Counted from the stretch's first letter, positions 1-9,440 are shown. The stretch: DNA of 64,000 nt from an uncultured Verrucomicrobiota bacterium (GCA_903898675.1 CAIUGM010000022.1:248001-312000); one strand, 5' to 3'. Program-made: numbers and translations. The notes: generated by a model not told the origin, from the sequence alone.

Positions 1-830
1 ACGTCGTGGCAGGCGGTCGTCCCGCAGCTTTGCTGCAGGATCCGGCCGATGCCGTTCGGCGCGAAGTAGGCCTGGTCGTCGAGCCCGCCGACCACGCGCA
101 TTTTCGCCGAGAACAGGTCGCCCTCGGCGATGATATCAATGACGAGGACCTCATCGAGGTAGCGGTCGGCGACCCAGGCGGTCTTGCCGTCGGGGGAAAA
201 CGTCATGCCCTGCGCGTAGAAATCCAGCGGGATCTCACCCACGACCTCGTCGCGCCGGGTGTCGATGATGCTGATGAAATTGGAAAACCGGTTCCCGACG
301 AACAGGTGCCGGCCGTCCGGATGCAGGTGCAGCCGCATCGGCGCGGAGCCCGCCGGGCCGGGTTCGCCCGCCGGCTTGAGGGGAATCCGCTTGGTCATCT
401 TCCCCGAAGCCACGTCGTAGACGGCGATCTCGGAGCCCGGCCGCAGCTCGGAACCGAGCAAGCTGAGGTAGGCCTTGGTGCCGTCGCCACAGACCGCGAC
501 GTCGATGGGGTGATCGCGACGGGGCTGCGGTTCGGGCGCCGGATGTGGATTGGGCACCGGCTTTAAATTTTCGCGGGACCAGGTCGCGCCGTAGGCCCAT
601 TGCCGGCTGGTCTGCCGGCCGAAGCGCGACGGCGGATTGCCGGTGTCGGCCTGTTCCACGACCTGTGCGAGCTCCGGCGACAGGACGCCATACGGGGCAT
701 GCATTCCGCCGGCATCATACACGGTGGCGGGGCTGGCGGCCGCCGGGGCGGCGGGCGCAACCGACGGCGGAGTGAGTGTGAGGAGCACCAACGCGGCCAG
801 CCCGGGCGGAATTTGAATTCGCAGTTTCAT
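1..830 (-). CDS. YVTN beta-propeller / cytochrome c protein, partial (3' end missing)
   Basis: The frame is open from an ATG at 830 to the left edge, so the C-terminus lies outside the window. A secretion signal (MKLRIQIPPGLAALVLLTL) is followed by propeller strands typical of YVTN proteins (HPDGRHLFVGNRFSNFISII, SPDGKTAWVADRYLDEVLVI). Just before the edge is CGTTACH, a CX4CH heme-attachment variant instead of the usual CXXCH. The start overlaps the stop of the upstream gene by one base (TGATG), which implies an operon and translational coupling. The family is periplasmic and generally pairs a propeller with heme domains for electron transfer; the substrate is unknown. Confidence 0.75.
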   Translation of the reverse strand, partial: MKLRIQIPPGLAALVLLTLTPPSVAPAAPAAASPATVYDAGGMHAPYGVLSPELAQVVEQADTGNPPSRFGRQTSRQWAYGATWSRENLKPVPNPHPAPEPQPRRDHPIDVAVCGDGTKAYLSLLGSELRPGSEIAVYDVASGKMTKRIPLKPAGEPGPAGSAPMRLHLHPDGRHLFVGNRFSNFISIIDTRRDEVVGEIPLDFYAQGMTFSPDGKTAWVADRYLDEVLVIDIIAEGDLFSAKMRVVGGLDDQAYFAPNGIGRILQQSCGTTACHD

Positions 831-3361
831 CAGAGGCTACGCACGTAGGCGATGAGGTCGTCGAGCTCCTGCGGGGTCAGCCCCTTGGTGCGGCCGTGCA
901 GGTCGTTCGGGTTATGCTCGGTGAAGAGCGAGAGCAGCGTGGGCGCGCGGCCGTCGTGAAGGTAGGGCGCGGTGCGGTAACAGCTGCGGAGGGACGGGGT
1001 GTCGAAACGATTCCGGAAATCGTTGGGCGTGCCGAAGCCGAGGTCGTGAAACTTCAGGTCGGAATAGGTCGGGCCCGGATGGCAGGCCACACATCCGGCA
1101 ACTGTGTAGAGTTTCTGGCCGCGCCCGATGGCCGCCGGATTGAGGTTGCGGTAGGGGTTTGGCGCGCGGTCGGGATGCGAGAGGTATTCCGTGATCGGGC
1201 CCTGGACATGCGCGGTCGGCACAAAACCCTGGAAACGTTCGCCCGCGCCCACCCCGTCGCGCAGGTCCGCGCGGACGCCACTCCACATCGCCGGCGGGGT
1301 ATCGTGCGTGTCCTGGAGCGACTTGTTGTTCTTCGCGTTGCCGAGCCCGTCGTTGGCGAGGTCCCAGTTGAGCCCGTCGCTCGAGGTGTCCTCCTGGTGG
1401 CAGCTCGTGCAGCTGAGCCAGTTCTGGTAGGTGATCCGGCCGTCGTTGGCCATCAGCTCGCCCTTGCGCCACTCCGTCATCTCCTGCCCCGGGCCGAGCG
1501 GGATCGTCGCGCGCAGGGCGCCGGTCTCGGCGTCGAGCACGGTCACGGTGTCGCTGAAGTAATTCGCGACAAGCAGCTCGCCCGTCGCCTCGCTCAAGGC
1601 CAGCGAGCGCGGCCCGAGTCCGCCCGCCGGCACGCGGCGGGCGATCTGCTGTCGCTGCAGGATTTCCACGTCCTCCTCCAGCCGCTGGATCTGCCGCGGC
1701 GCCTTCGCCTGCGCGGCAAGCTCGAGCGCCGCGGGGAGGTCGACGATCGCGACCTCGTGAATGCCGGCGAGACTGACGTAGAGGCGTTTCGCATCGGACG
1801 ACACCGCAATCCCGCAAGGATTCGTCGCCCCGGAAAGCAGTTGGTCGAGCAACAGCGTGACCCGGCGGTTGGGCTGCGTAAGATCGAGCACCGAGAAGCC
1901 GTTGGAGTTGATCCAGCCCCGCTCCATCTGGACGGTCGGCACTTCATTGTGGGAGACGAGATTGGTGAGGAAGGCCCAGCGGCCGTCCGGGCTGCAGGTG
2001 ATCTCGCGCAGCATCGAGGCGCGGCCCAGGTCGTAGCGCCCGGTCTCGCGGCCGTCCTGCGGGTCGAGGACGGAGACCCAGGGCGACAGCCCGTTGGAGA
2101 CGAGGAGCCGCGTGCCGTCCGGGGTGAGCGTCGCGAACCGCGGCTGGCTGCCGACCGGCGTTTCGGCGAGCGTGCGGCCCGACGCGAGGTCGAGGATCGA
2201 CACGCTGCCGGAAACCACATTCGTGACGTACAAACGGGTGCCGTCGGCGGAGACGCCGAGTCCGCACGGTTCAAGGCCGGCGGTCAGCGAGCGGACCACT
2301 TTGCCTTGGGCAACATCGACGACGTCGATTTTTTCCGCCCACGTGCAGCTGATATAGAGGAACTGTCCGTCCGGCGAAAATTTCGCCTGCGTCGGCCGGT
2401 TGCTGACGGGGATCTCGCGCACGACCTTCCGTTCGCGAATATCGAGAACGGAAACCAGGTTGGCCGAGTAGTTCACCACGTAAGCTTGCTGCTGGTCCGG
2501 TGAAAGACAGATGAACTGCGGCGAGCGGTAGACCGGCGCGGCCGGACGCCCGGTCTCGGCCGGAAAGGTCGGCACAGCCGGGTCGTGTGACTCGGCGGGA
2601 TTCCGCGGCGCCCGGCGCCACTGGATGTAGCCCATGATCTTCGCGAGCTGGTCGTCCGCGATGACGCTCCGGTACGGCGGCATCTGCACGGCCTGCCCCT
2701 GGAGGAAATGGCGCGCCGCCGGATTCGTCCACAGGCGCCGGGGATGGCCGTCGAGGATCCACTCGCGCAGTTCGCCGTCATCGTGCACGATCTCGGCGTA
2801 TTCCTTCCCGTCCCATGCGGGGATGTGGCCCTTGAAGCTGCCGGGATTCGGCGCGCCGCCGACGCCACCGGATCCGTGACAGGCAAAGCAGCCCAACTTG
2901 GCGGCCTCGTGCATGCCCTCGTAGGCGAGCGCCGTGATGTTGGTGTCGAAGGCCGACACCGCCCGGAAATACACCAGCAAGTCGGCCAGTTCCGGCGGCG
3001 AGAGCTTGTTCCGATAGGCGGGCATGGGCAGGAGCGGCTTTCGGCCGGCATTGAGATCGACGTCTTTCAGTCGTCCCGGTTTGCCATCGAGGATCCACTC
3101 CAGCACTTCGGCCTCGTTCAGCGCATACGTCGCGACGGTCGGCCCATCCCAGCCCGGGACCTGACCGCTGCGGGCCCCCGGGTCCGCCATGCCACCGCGG
3201 CCATCGGGGCCGTGGCAGGCGAAGCAACCGAGGGTCCGGGCCGTGGCTTCGCCGCGCAAAGCCGGGGTCGATTCAGCCCGGTGCAGCCAGTAAGCCGAGA
3301 AGCCCAGCCCGCCGGCCAAACCCAAGATCCCCGCAATGAGGCACCACGAACGACCGCTCAC
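830..3361 (-). CDS. Multi-heme cytochrome c with YVTN propeller and MauG-like C-terminus
   Basis: This is an 843-residue protein with an N-terminal membrane anchor at about residues 7-27. Two cytochrome c domains carry CFACH at 46-50 and 158-162. A YVTN propeller (about 280-630) follows, and the C-terminal domain carries CTSCH at 651-655 and CVACH at 757-761. The C-terminal motifs FDTPSLR and TAPYLHDG are typical of the di-heme peroxidase/MauG family. It is probably an anchored periplasmic electron-transfer or oxidase protein; its substrate cannot be read from the sequence. The start is GTG at 3361, chosen because the anchor follows immediately. It is the first gene of the operon with the partial propeller protein downstream. 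Confidence 0.85.
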   Translation of the reverse strand: MSGRSWCLIAGILGLAGGLGFSAYWLHRAESTPALRGEATARTLGCFACHGPDGRGGMADPGARSGQVPGWDGPTVATYALNEAEVLEWILDGKPGRLKDVDLNAGRKPLLPMPAYRNKLSPPELADLLVYFRAVSAFDTNITALAYEGMHEAAKLGCFACHGSGGVGGAPNPGSFKGHIPAWDGKEYAEIVHDDGELREWILDGHPRRLWTNPAARHFLQGQAVQMPPYRSVIADDQLAKIMGYIQWRRAPRNPAESHDPAVPTFPAETGRPAAPVYRSPQFICLSPDQQQAYVVNYSANLVSVLDIRERKVVREIPVSNRPTQAKFSPDGQFLYISCTWAEKIDVVDVAQGKVVRSLTAGLEPCGLGVSADGTRLYVTNVVSGSVSILDLASGRTLAETPVGSQPRFATLTPDGTRLLVSNGLSPWVSVLDPQDGRETGRYDLGRASMLREITCSPDGRWAFLTNLVSHNEVPTVQMERGWINSNGFSVLDLTQPNRRVTLLLDQLLSGATNPCGIAVSSDAKRLYVSLAGIHEVAIVDLPAALELAAQAKAPRQIQRLEEDVEILQRQQIARRVPAGGLGPRSLALSEATGELLVANYFSDTVTVLDAETGALRATIPLGPGQEMTEWRKGELMANDGRITYQNWLSCTSCHQEDTSSDGLNWDLANDGLGNAKNNKSLQDTHDTPPAMWSGVRADLRDGVGAGERFQGFVPTAHVQGPITEYLSHPDRAPNPYRNLNPAAIGRGQKLYTVAGCVACHPGPTYSDLKFHDLGFGTPNDFRNRFDTPSLRSCYRTAPYLHDGRAPTLLSLFTEHNPNDLHGRTKGLTPQELDDLIAYVRSL

Positions 3362-3490
3362 GTGGCGGAAGGGGTTGAAGGTGCGGCGGTACTGATCATG
3401 AGTAATATAACTTATGCGATGCTGTTACAGTATTAGTTAGATAATTTATGAAACCTGCAGAATCCTATAGGGACGAACTGCCATGCGGAC
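3362..3490 (-). promoter_or_regulatory. AT-rich block, candidate promoter of the cytochrome operon
   Basis: This stretch upstream of the GTG at 3361 is far more AT-rich than its surroundings, especially 3404-3455. It contains TATATT on the minus strand but no convincing -35 element. I call it a promoter region only because of composition and position. Confidence 0.25.
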
Positions 3491-3611
3491 GTGGCGAATC
3501 GGCGCCGCTGCAGCGGCCATGTGCCTGCGCATGACCCCGGCAGAAAAATTCAGCCGCGATTGAAACCGCTTCGCCCGCCCATGCAGCCTGCCGGGTCGGG
3601 CCGAAGTATAA

Positions 3612-3872
3612 CTAAGCTGCCGGCCTGGTCGCCGCCTCTAACCGCGCCAGGATGGCCAATGCATCAGTCCGATCCGCCCCGCACATGCTTTCCGTCGGTC
3701 GCAAACTCACGCACACCGCCGGACGCTCCGGCCGGCCGAAAATGGCGCAGCTGAAATCGGCCAGCAACTGGATGCAGGCGACGCCCGCCGGCTTTCCGCC
3801 CGGCATGCCAGGAATCGGCGACGAGATCGACGGCGCGATGCAGCAGGCCCCGCAGTGGGAACGACAGTTCAT
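3612..3872 (-). CDS. YkgJ-family cysteine cluster protein
   Basis: This 86-residue protein begins MNCRSHCGACCIAPSISSP and includes GMPGGKPAG, CAIFGRPERPAVC and a final MCG. This spacing of Cys residues is the signature of the YkgJ/UPF0153 family (COG0727), thought to bind zinc or iron, with no established reaction. The length matches short members of the family. It is transcribed alone; the 5' side abuts a repeat (3880-3962), and beyond it lies the 3' end of the DUF748 gene. Confidence 0.85.
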   Translation of the reverse strand: MNCRSHCGACCIAPSISSPIPGMPGGKPAGVACIQLLADFSCAIFGRPERPAVCVSLRPTESMCGADRTDALAILARLEAATRPAA

Positions 3873-3879
3873 CGGAAAA

Positions 3880-3962
3880 GTTGAAGGTTGAGAGGTGAAA
3901 GTTGAAAGAGTGACAGCAAGCCTTCGAGCTGGCTGCTGATTCTTTCAACCCACAACATTCAA
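3880..3962. repeat. Heptad hairpin element, GTTGAAA/GTTGAGA family
   Basis: The left arm (about 3880-3910) is made of 7-nt units GTTGAAG, GTTGAGA, GGTGAAA and GTTGAAA. The right arm (about 3942-3962) has the complementary units CTTTCAA, CCCACAA and CATTCAA. Between them, CAGCA-GCC and GGC-TGCTG extend the stem. The units match the arms of the element carrying the four-helix-bundle gene at 39736-40168, but here there is no gene inside, so it looks like a short, empty relative. Confidence 0.7.
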
Positions 3963-3983
3963 ATGGCGGCGCGCCTCGCCGCC

Positions 3984-6900
3984 TCATTGCAGATTCAGGA
4001 ACACCCGCGGGCCCTTGCCGGCCTTGGCCGGATCGGTCTGGTCCTTCGCGAGGAAGAGGCGCTCCGGATCGATTTTACCCACCGTGATGAAGTAATCGCG
4101 CACCGCCTGGGCGCGCGCCTGCGCGAGCGCGCGCAAATCATCGTCGGTCACCACCATCGTCTCGGCGAGCCGGCCGGTCATCTCTTCAAGCGACGGGCCG
4201 GCGGCAACCCCGGCCGGGGCATTCGCCTCGGGCGATTTGGCGGAGGGCACGGCCGCGGCCTTCTCGCTCCGGAAAGACTTGAGGGTAACCACGTCCACCA
4301 CCCGGCCGAAAAACCCCTTCTTCGCCGCCGGGGGCGGAGCAGCCGCCACCGGCGCCTTGGCCAGCGGAGCGCCGAACTGCGTGCCGGGCGGGAATTTCTC
4401 GTCGAAAAGTTTCTTCACCATCGCCGCGTTCTCCGCGGGCGTGACGGCCAGCTGGGCCGGCGGCGCGATGGTCGGGTCGACCGCGTGCTTCGCCTCCCAG
4501 ATGGTGCGACGCACGGCATCAGCCAGCCTGGCTTGCCTCAGGGCAAAGGTGTCAGCCGGGCCGTCGTAACTGCCGGCCAGGTCCACGCTCAGGCCGGGCC
4601 GGTTGGTCAGGGCCTTGACCATGGTCTCGAGTTTCTTGATTTCCGCGGGCTGCAACGCGGCAACCCCGGGCATGAAATCCTGATAACCCAGTTCGTCGCC
4701 CCCGCCGCCGAACATCGAGCCGAGCAGGGCGAAGGGCGATACCGCGGCCTTGGTCAGCAGGTTGAAGATCACGCGCCAGACGACCTTCCCGATATGGAAA
4801 TCGGGATCATCGATGCTGCCCTGCACCGGCACATCGATCAGGATCTTGCCGTCGGTGTCTTTCAACAGCGCCACGCCCAGCCGCACCGGCAGGCCGGTGG
4901 CCTCGGGGCTTTGGACGGGCGCGCCGAAGGTGAACTGATTGAGCGTGACCAGGTCGGACGCGTCGATCTTCTGGCCGTCGAGGAGGAACTTCACGTCGAG
5001 CGCGAGCTTGCCGCGGGCCAGCTCGTAGCCCGCGTACTTTCCGGTGTAAGGACTGAGCGGCAGGAGATCCACATTCTTGAAGTCGATCTTCAGGTCCACA
5101 TGCCGCGTTGCGCCGAACGGATCGAGCTGGCCCGTGATCGCAATCGGCCCGGCGCCGTCCACCGTCGCCTTCAGTTCCACCACGGCCTTCGTCAGGTTCT
5201 CCGACGACAGCCCCGCGATCGTCCCACCGAACTGGGTGATGGCCATCCGGACATTCGGTTCCAGCGAACGGTCCGCGAAACTGAACTCGCCCTCGCTGAT
5301 CACCACCTTGCCGATCGCGATATGCGGCGCCGGTGCCGGGGTGGCCGCCGGGACTGCGGCGGGGCTGGCCGGCTTTGCTCCAGCCACGGCGACGGTCGTG
5401 AGATTAAGTGTCTTGTCGCTGTTCATGATCACGCGGGCGTAGGGCCCGGTGACTGTTACCTCGTCCAGCACAACCTGCAGCTGCGGGACCGTGGTGGCCC
5501 GCAGGCCGTGCAACGCAATCGAGCCGAAACCTGCGAGCTCCTCGTTGCGGGCGCCGTCCACCAGGCCGAATTTCGCGAGTGCGATGTCACCCGAAGCCGT
5601 CACCGCGGGGGCCGACCCGGCCGGCAGTGCCACCTGTGCATCCAGGGTGGCCGACACGGCTCCCTGCGTGAGGCGGGCATTGACGAACTGCTCCAGGTAC
5701 GGACTCAGCGGCCCGACCGCAAAGTCGTTCACGGCCAGCTTCAGGTCAGCCTTGAGGACAGGCTTGAGCATCACAGTTCCTTCCAACTTGACCGTGCCCT
5801 GTGGCGCCCAGCCAAACGCCAGCTGCAGGGGCATCACCGCGCCGTCGGCCAGCGTGAAGTTCTTCAGTGAAAACTGGAGTCCGCCCACGCCAAGCAGGGC
5901 CGGGCGCGGCGCGGCGAGATCCGTGACGTCGACCTGAAATTCCTTCAACGCGACCTCGGCCACGGTCACGTCGGGCAACTTCGCTGGCGCCGCGGGCCCG
6001 GCCGCGACCGGTGCGGCCGGCGCGGGATCCGTCGCCGCCGGCTGCAGCATCGCCAGCAGATTGATCGCGCCATCCTTTTCCCTTCGCACGTGGAGATGTC
6101 CGCCCGCCAGACTGACGGACCCGATGCTGGCCTTCAGGGTGAGCGCATCGGCCCTGACCCCCGCAATATCCAGCGCCGGCAGCTCGACCGCCACCGCCTG
6201 GCTCGCCCGCTCCAACAGCTTGATGCCGCGGAGGTGGAGTTGACCGTCCGTCAATTGCATCGCCCGCTGGCCCTCGGTCAGGTTGATCTCGTAGCGCCCC
6301 TGCATCGACAGCTTGCCGTCCACCAGGTCCGCCTGCACCCGGTCGGCGTAATACGGCGCATACTTGGGCAGGATGATATTTTCCAGGCTGAGTTCGCCCA
6401 CGGAGCGGAACGGCTCGGCGCTGATCGTGCCCGTCCACGCCAGTTTCTCGCCGGCCTCGGTAACGGCCGCGAAATGATACGGCGCACCCCGCGCACCCGC
6501 GGTGCGGAATTCCGTCAGGGCAAAGGTCACCGGCCCGATCACCGTCGCGAACGGCTGGCGGCGCGACTGGTCGGTGAACTCCAGGCGGGCCTGCGTGACT
6601 TTCAAGCTGACGATGCGGATCGGCCGCGCCGGTGGCGCGGGCGCTGCCGCCACCCCGGCGGCCGGGACGGCGAGCTTCGCGAGGATGTCGGAAAAATTCA
6701 GCGAACCGTCGGGCTTGAGCACGACCGCGCCGTGAAAGCCCTCGAGCTCGATGTCGCTCAGCACCCAGTCGCCCGTGAGCGAGGAGAGCGCATCGAAATT
6801 AGCATACAGCCGGTTCCAGCCGAGGAACGACCCGTTGCCCTCCTTCAGGCGGATGTCGAAATCCTCGAGGGTGACGGACAGCGCATAGGGATTCAGTCGG

Positions 6901-7070
6901 ACCCGGCCCACGGTCACCGTGCGACCCAGCGCGGCGCTCAGCCGCTTCTCCAGCTGCGTCTTCAGGATCGGCGGCAGGATGAAAAAGCCGGTGATCGTGA
7001 AAATCACGAGCAGGGCCAGGGCGATCCAGAGATTGCGGCGGACGGGACGGGACAGGCGCGCCAGGTTCAT
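3984..7070 (-). CDS. DUF748 / AsmA-like envelope protein
   Basis: A 1028-residue protein with one N-terminal transmembrane helix (LWIALALLVIFTITGFFILP), followed by a long repetitive beta-rich region and an OmpA-like C-terminal stretch ending DPERLFLAKDQTDP. The LEKRLSAALGRTVTVGRV segment after the helix is typical of the AsmA/DUF748 superfamily. These proteins bridge inner and outer membrane and are implicated in lipid transport or envelope homeostasis; the exact cargo is unknown. I chose ATG 7070 because an upstream in-frame start at 7145 would run into the divergent gene and precede the helix with 25 residues of unlikely sequence. Low-complexity Ala/Pro linkers occur near residues 200, 360 and 580. 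Confidence 0.85.
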   Translation of the reverse strand: MNLARLSRPVRRNLWIALALLVIFTITGFFILPPILKTQLEKRLSAALGRTVTVGRVRLNPYALSVTLEDFDIRLKEGNGSFLGWNRLYANFDALSSLTGDWVLSDIELEGFHGAVVLKPDGSLNFSDILAKLAVPAAGVAAAPAPPARPIRIVSLKVTQARLEFTDQSRRQPFATVIGPVTFALTEFRTAGARGAPYHFAAVTEAGEKLAWTGTISAEPFRSVGELSLENIILPKYAPYYADRVQADLVDGKLSMQGRYEINLTEGQRAMQLTDGQLHLRGIKLLERASQAVAVELPALDIAGVRADALTLKASIGSVSLAGGHLHVRREKDGAINLLAMLQPAATDPAPAAPVAAGPAAPAKLPDVTVAEVALKEFQVDVTDLAAPRPALLGVGGLQFSLKNFTLADGAVMPLQLAFGWAPQGTVKLEGTVMLKPVLKADLKLAVNDFAVGPLSPYLEQFVNARLTQGAVSATLDAQVALPAGSAPAVTASGDIALAKFGLVDGARNEELAGFGSIALHGLRATTVPQLQVVLDEVTVTGPYARVIMNSDKTLNLTTVAVAGAKPASPAAVPAATPAPAPHIAIGKVVISEGEFSFADRSLEPNVRMAITQFGGTIAGLSSENLTKAVVELKATVDGAGPIAITGQLDPFGATRHVDLKIDFKNVDLLPLSPYTGKYAGYELARGKLALDVKFLLDGQKIDASDLVTLNQFTFGAPVQSPEATGLPVRLGVALLKDTDGKILIDVPVQGSIDDPDFHIGKVVWRVIFNLLTKAAVSPFALLGSMFGGGGDELGYQDFMPGVAALQPAEIKKLETMVKALTNRPGLSVDLAGSYDGPADTFALRQARLADAVRRTIWEAKHAVDPTIAPPAQLAVTPAENAAMVKKLFDEKFPPGTQFGAPLAKAPVAAAPPPAAKKGFFGRVVDVVTLKSFRSEKAAAVPSAKSPEANAPAGVAAGPSLEEMTGRLAETMVVTDDDLRALAQARAQAVRDYFITVGKIDPERLFLAKDQTDPAKAGKGPRVFLNLQ

Positions 7071-7147
7071 CGCCGCAGCCTGCGCCTTTTCCCGGCGGAT
7101 GCAAATGCAGCTTGCGCCGGTTTCCCGCCGCGCTACCAAACGCACCC

Positions 7148-7612
7148 ATGAGTTCCCTCACCCCGCCGAGCATGTCGGTCCGCGACCTGGAGGCCTTTCT
7201 CCACGAAAAAATCCCGCTGACCCGCGCGATGGGCGTGCGCGTCGTCGAGAGCGGCTCGCGGCTGGTGCTGGAGGCGCCGCTCGCGCCGAACGTCAACCAC
7301 CTCGGCTCGGCCTTCGGCGGCGCCTTGCATGCGCTGCCCACGCTCGCCTGCTACGCCGCACTCTGGACGATGCTGCGCGAAGCGGGCATCGACAGCCACG
7401 TCGTCGTGAAACGCAGCTACGCCAGCTACAAGCAGCCGGTGCAGGGCGTGCTCCGCGCCGTGAGCATCAAGCCGCCGCCGGGCATCGCGGCGGAATTCAT
7501 CGAGGACCTCAAGCGCCACAAGAAGGCGCGCATGGACCTCGAGGCCATCGTCGAGGGCGCCAACGGCAAACCCGCCGTTGAATTCCACGGGAGCTTCGTG
7601 GCGCTCGTCTGA
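7148..7612 (+). CDS. YiiD C-terminal-type hotdog thioesterase
   Basis: A 154-residue protein matching the putative thioesterase domain found at the C-terminus of YiiD (PF09500-like). LTRAMGVRV, LEAPLAPNVNHLGSAFGG and the HLG...AFGGAL turn are characteristic hotdog features. The substrate is presumably an acyl-CoA or acyl-ACP thioester, which is family-level inference. ATG 7148 is preferred over an in-frame start at 7112 because MSSLTPPSMSVRDLEAFL gives the normal family length. It is divergent from the DUF748 gene with only 77 nt between starts. Confidence 0.8.
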   Translation: MSSLTPPSMSVRDLEAFLHEKIPLTRAMGVRVVESGSRLVLEAPLAPNVNHLGSAFGGALHALPTLACYAALWTMLREAGIDSHVVVKRSYASYKQPVQGVLRAVSIKPPPGIAAEFIEDLKRHKKARMDLEAIVEGANGKPAVEFHGSFVALV

Positions 7613-7620
7613 CGACGAGC

Positions 7621-7745
7621 GTAAATTTCAAATCGCAAGCAGCCAAAGGCCAAAGAAACCCGGGCAATTCCAAAACTTAGCACCGCCCGAAAGCAGGCCG
7701 GCGCATTTTTTTAAATTTGGCCGTTTGGCCCTTGAGATTTGCCGG
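7621..7745. repeat. Heptad hairpin element, GCCAAAG family
   Basis: The left arm (7621-7660) carries tandem GCCAAAG units after CAAATCGCAAG. The right arm (about 7712-7745) carries GGCCGTTTGGCCCTTGAG, the reverse complement with a few mismatches. The same word in the same order recurs at 38591-38637, where it encodes a signal peptide. The element fills the gap between the thioesterase and the dUTPase, which converge on it. Confidence 0.75.
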
Positions 7746-7761
7746 CGCGTCCCAGCGCCGG

Positions 7762-8133
7762 TCAGATGTGCTTCGAGTCGTCCTCGTCCTTCTTGACGTA
7801 ACCCGTTTCCTGCCGCTGGTGATTCACGGCGTTCTTTTTCACGTAGGCCTGGTAGACATCATCCGGCGTCATGCCGAGCGTCTGCGCCAGTGACACCAGG
7901 AAGTGGAAAAGATCGACCACCTCGACCTTGGCGTTCTGCTCGTCGAACTTTTGGTACTTGGCCCACCATTTCCAGGGAACACTGTCGATCAGCTCGGCAG
8001 TTTCCTGCTGCATGGCCCGGGTATAGTTAAGAATCCACTTCGCCTTTTCCTCGTCGGTCGGCGGGGGCAGACTCACTCCAATGCGCTTATTCAGCGCATC
8101 TTGCATACGAAAGATCTCCTCAAGTTTGTCCAT
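7762..8133 (-). CDS. Dimeric all-alpha dUTP diphosphatase (MazG-like)
   Basis: A 123-residue protein with QQETAELIDSVPWKWW followed by EVVDLFHFLVSLAQTLGM. The E-x-x-E and E-x-x-D pairs are the metal-binding signature of all-alpha NTP pyrophosphatases, and WKWW is typical of the dimeric dUTPase branch (PF08761). The expected reaction is dUTP to dUMP plus pyrophosphate, keeping uracil out of DNA and feeding thymidylate synthesis. It is monocistronic and converges on the thioesterase through a repeat. Confidence 0.85.
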   Translation of the reverse strand: MDKLEEIFRMQDALNKRIGVSLPPPTDEEKAKWILNYTRAMQQETAELIDSVPWKWWAKYQKFDEQNAKVEVVDLFHFLVSLAQTLGMTPDDVYQAYVKKNAVNHQRQETGYVKKDEDDSKHI

Positions 8134-8347
8134 GGCCGGCGAGCGTGAGAGCCCCCCCGCCCTCTGGCAAGCCCGTGACCCGGGAAAATTTAGGTTGCCC
8201 TAACCCGGGGCGTAACCGACTTTCACCGTCTATTGCCGCTGTTTACCCTGCGCTTTGTCAAAGGGTTGAGCGAGATTACCGAGCTCCGGCTGGCATGAAC
8301 AACCTGCGCCGCCGTTTAGGCAGGCGCTCACAAACAACAACATAGAC

Positions 8348-9322
8348 ATGTCCTCCACAGAATCGTCCGGTGCTCCTGCCGAAGCCACCGCGACCACCCC
8401 GGCGTCAACCGCCGATGCATCATTCGGCTCCACCCGCGGCTCAGGTTTGGCCCGCGGCAAAGCAAAACGTCAGAATGCCCCCGCTGCCGCCACCGCGGCT
8501 TCCTCAGACTACACACCGACCGCAATCGCCGTCGTCACCGCCCCGCGGGAATACCAAAACCCGTTCGCCCCGGTGGAAACACCGGCGGCGGCCTCCGTCG
8601 AACCCGTCGCCGCTGTCGCCCCCGCGCCCGTGGCCCCGGCTCCCGAGAAGTCCTACACCGCTCCGGCCCGGCCTGAGTCGGTCGAACCCGTCGCCGAAGT
8701 TGCGTCCGCTCACGCGGAAGTTGATTCGGCCCCTGCCTCCGGCGAACCGGCGGAACTGAACATCCTCCCGCCTGAGCAGCCGCGCAATGCGCCCGCCCAG
8801 ACCTGGGAGAGCGAAGGTTTCCGTCCGGCCCGCGAACCCCGCGGCGACCGTCCGCGCCGGGATGATTCCCGCCGCAACGAACCCCGTCGCGAGGAAAGCG
8901 CCGAGCGCGCCCCGTTCGATCCCTCCACCATCCCGGAGAAATTCCTCTACGTGCGCCCCGGCTACAACTACGTGCCGACCCCGTCCAACTACGGTGGTGC
9001 ACCCCGTGAGAACCGCGAGAGCCGCCCGGCGGCCTCCGAGTCCCATTCCGCTCCGGTCACGGCCACCCCGGCCAAGTCCGGTGGTTTCTTCGGCTGGCTC
9101 AAGTCCCTCTTCGGCGGTTCCTCCGCTGCACCCGTCGCGGCGCAGTCGGGCGAACATCGTTCGGATGACCGCAGCCACGGTGACCGCCATCGCGGCGGCC
9201 GGGGTCGCGGCCAGGGTGGCGGCGACGGCCAGCGTCGGCGCAGCCGCGGCGGCCGGGGTCGCAGCCAGTCCCGCGGTGAATACCGCGGCGGCAGCGATCA
9301 GGGCGGCTCCTCGGCCACTTAA
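8348..9322 (+). CDS. Low-complexity protein with Arg/Gly-rich tail
   Basis: I do not recognise a named family. The 324-residue product is mostly disordered: Ala/Pro/Thr-rich to about residue 150, then an acidic/Arg patch (DRPRRDDSRRNEPRREE), a conserved-looking core (IPEKFLYVRPGYNYVPTPSN) and the short hydrophobic GGFFGWLKSLFGG. The C-terminus is RG/RGG-rich, suggesting nucleic-acid binding, which is inference from composition only. Its own strong terminator follows at 9356-9387, so it appears to be a single transcription unit. Confidence 0.7.
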   Translation: MSSTESSGAPAEATATTPASTADASFGSTRGSGLARGKAKRQNAPAAATAASSDYTPTAIAVVTAPREYQNPFAPVETPAAASVEPVAAVAPAPVAPAPEKSYTAPARPESVEPVAEVASAHAEVDSAPASGEPAELNILPPEQPRNAPAQTWESEGFRPAREPRGDRPRRDDSRRNEPRREESAERAPFDPSTIPEKFLYVRPGYNYVPTPSNYGGAPRENRESRPAASESHSAPVTATPAKSGGFFGWLKSLFGGSSAAPVAAQSGEHRSDDRSHGDRHRGGRGRGQGGGDGQRRRSRGGRGRSQSRGEYRGGSDQGGSSAT

Positions 9323-9355
9323 ACCTTGCCAACGCGCCCCGCGCGAATCGCATTC

Positions 9356-9387
9356 AAAGCGTCTGCCCTCCGGCAGGCGCTTTTTTA
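9356..9387 (+). terminator. Rho-independent terminator
   Basis: An 11-bp stem (AAGCGTCTGCC with GGCAGGCGCTT, one G-T pair) closes a CTCC loop and is followed by a run of T. It lies 34 nt after the stop of the Arg/Gly-rich protein gene and before murA. Confidence 0.9.
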
Positions 9388-9440
9388 TTTGCCCGGTGCA
9401 CTTCGCCTCACGCCCCTAGCCTAACGCCTCACGCCTCATC

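Noticed and set aside
896-2503. 535-codon plus-strand open frame
   Set aside because: It is antisense to the multi-heme cytochrome gene, whose motifs are unmistakable; high GC leaves the opposite frame open.
3963-5870. 635-codon plus-strand open frame
   Set aside because: It is a shadow of the DUF748 gene; the translation is Arg/Gly/His-rich with no domain.
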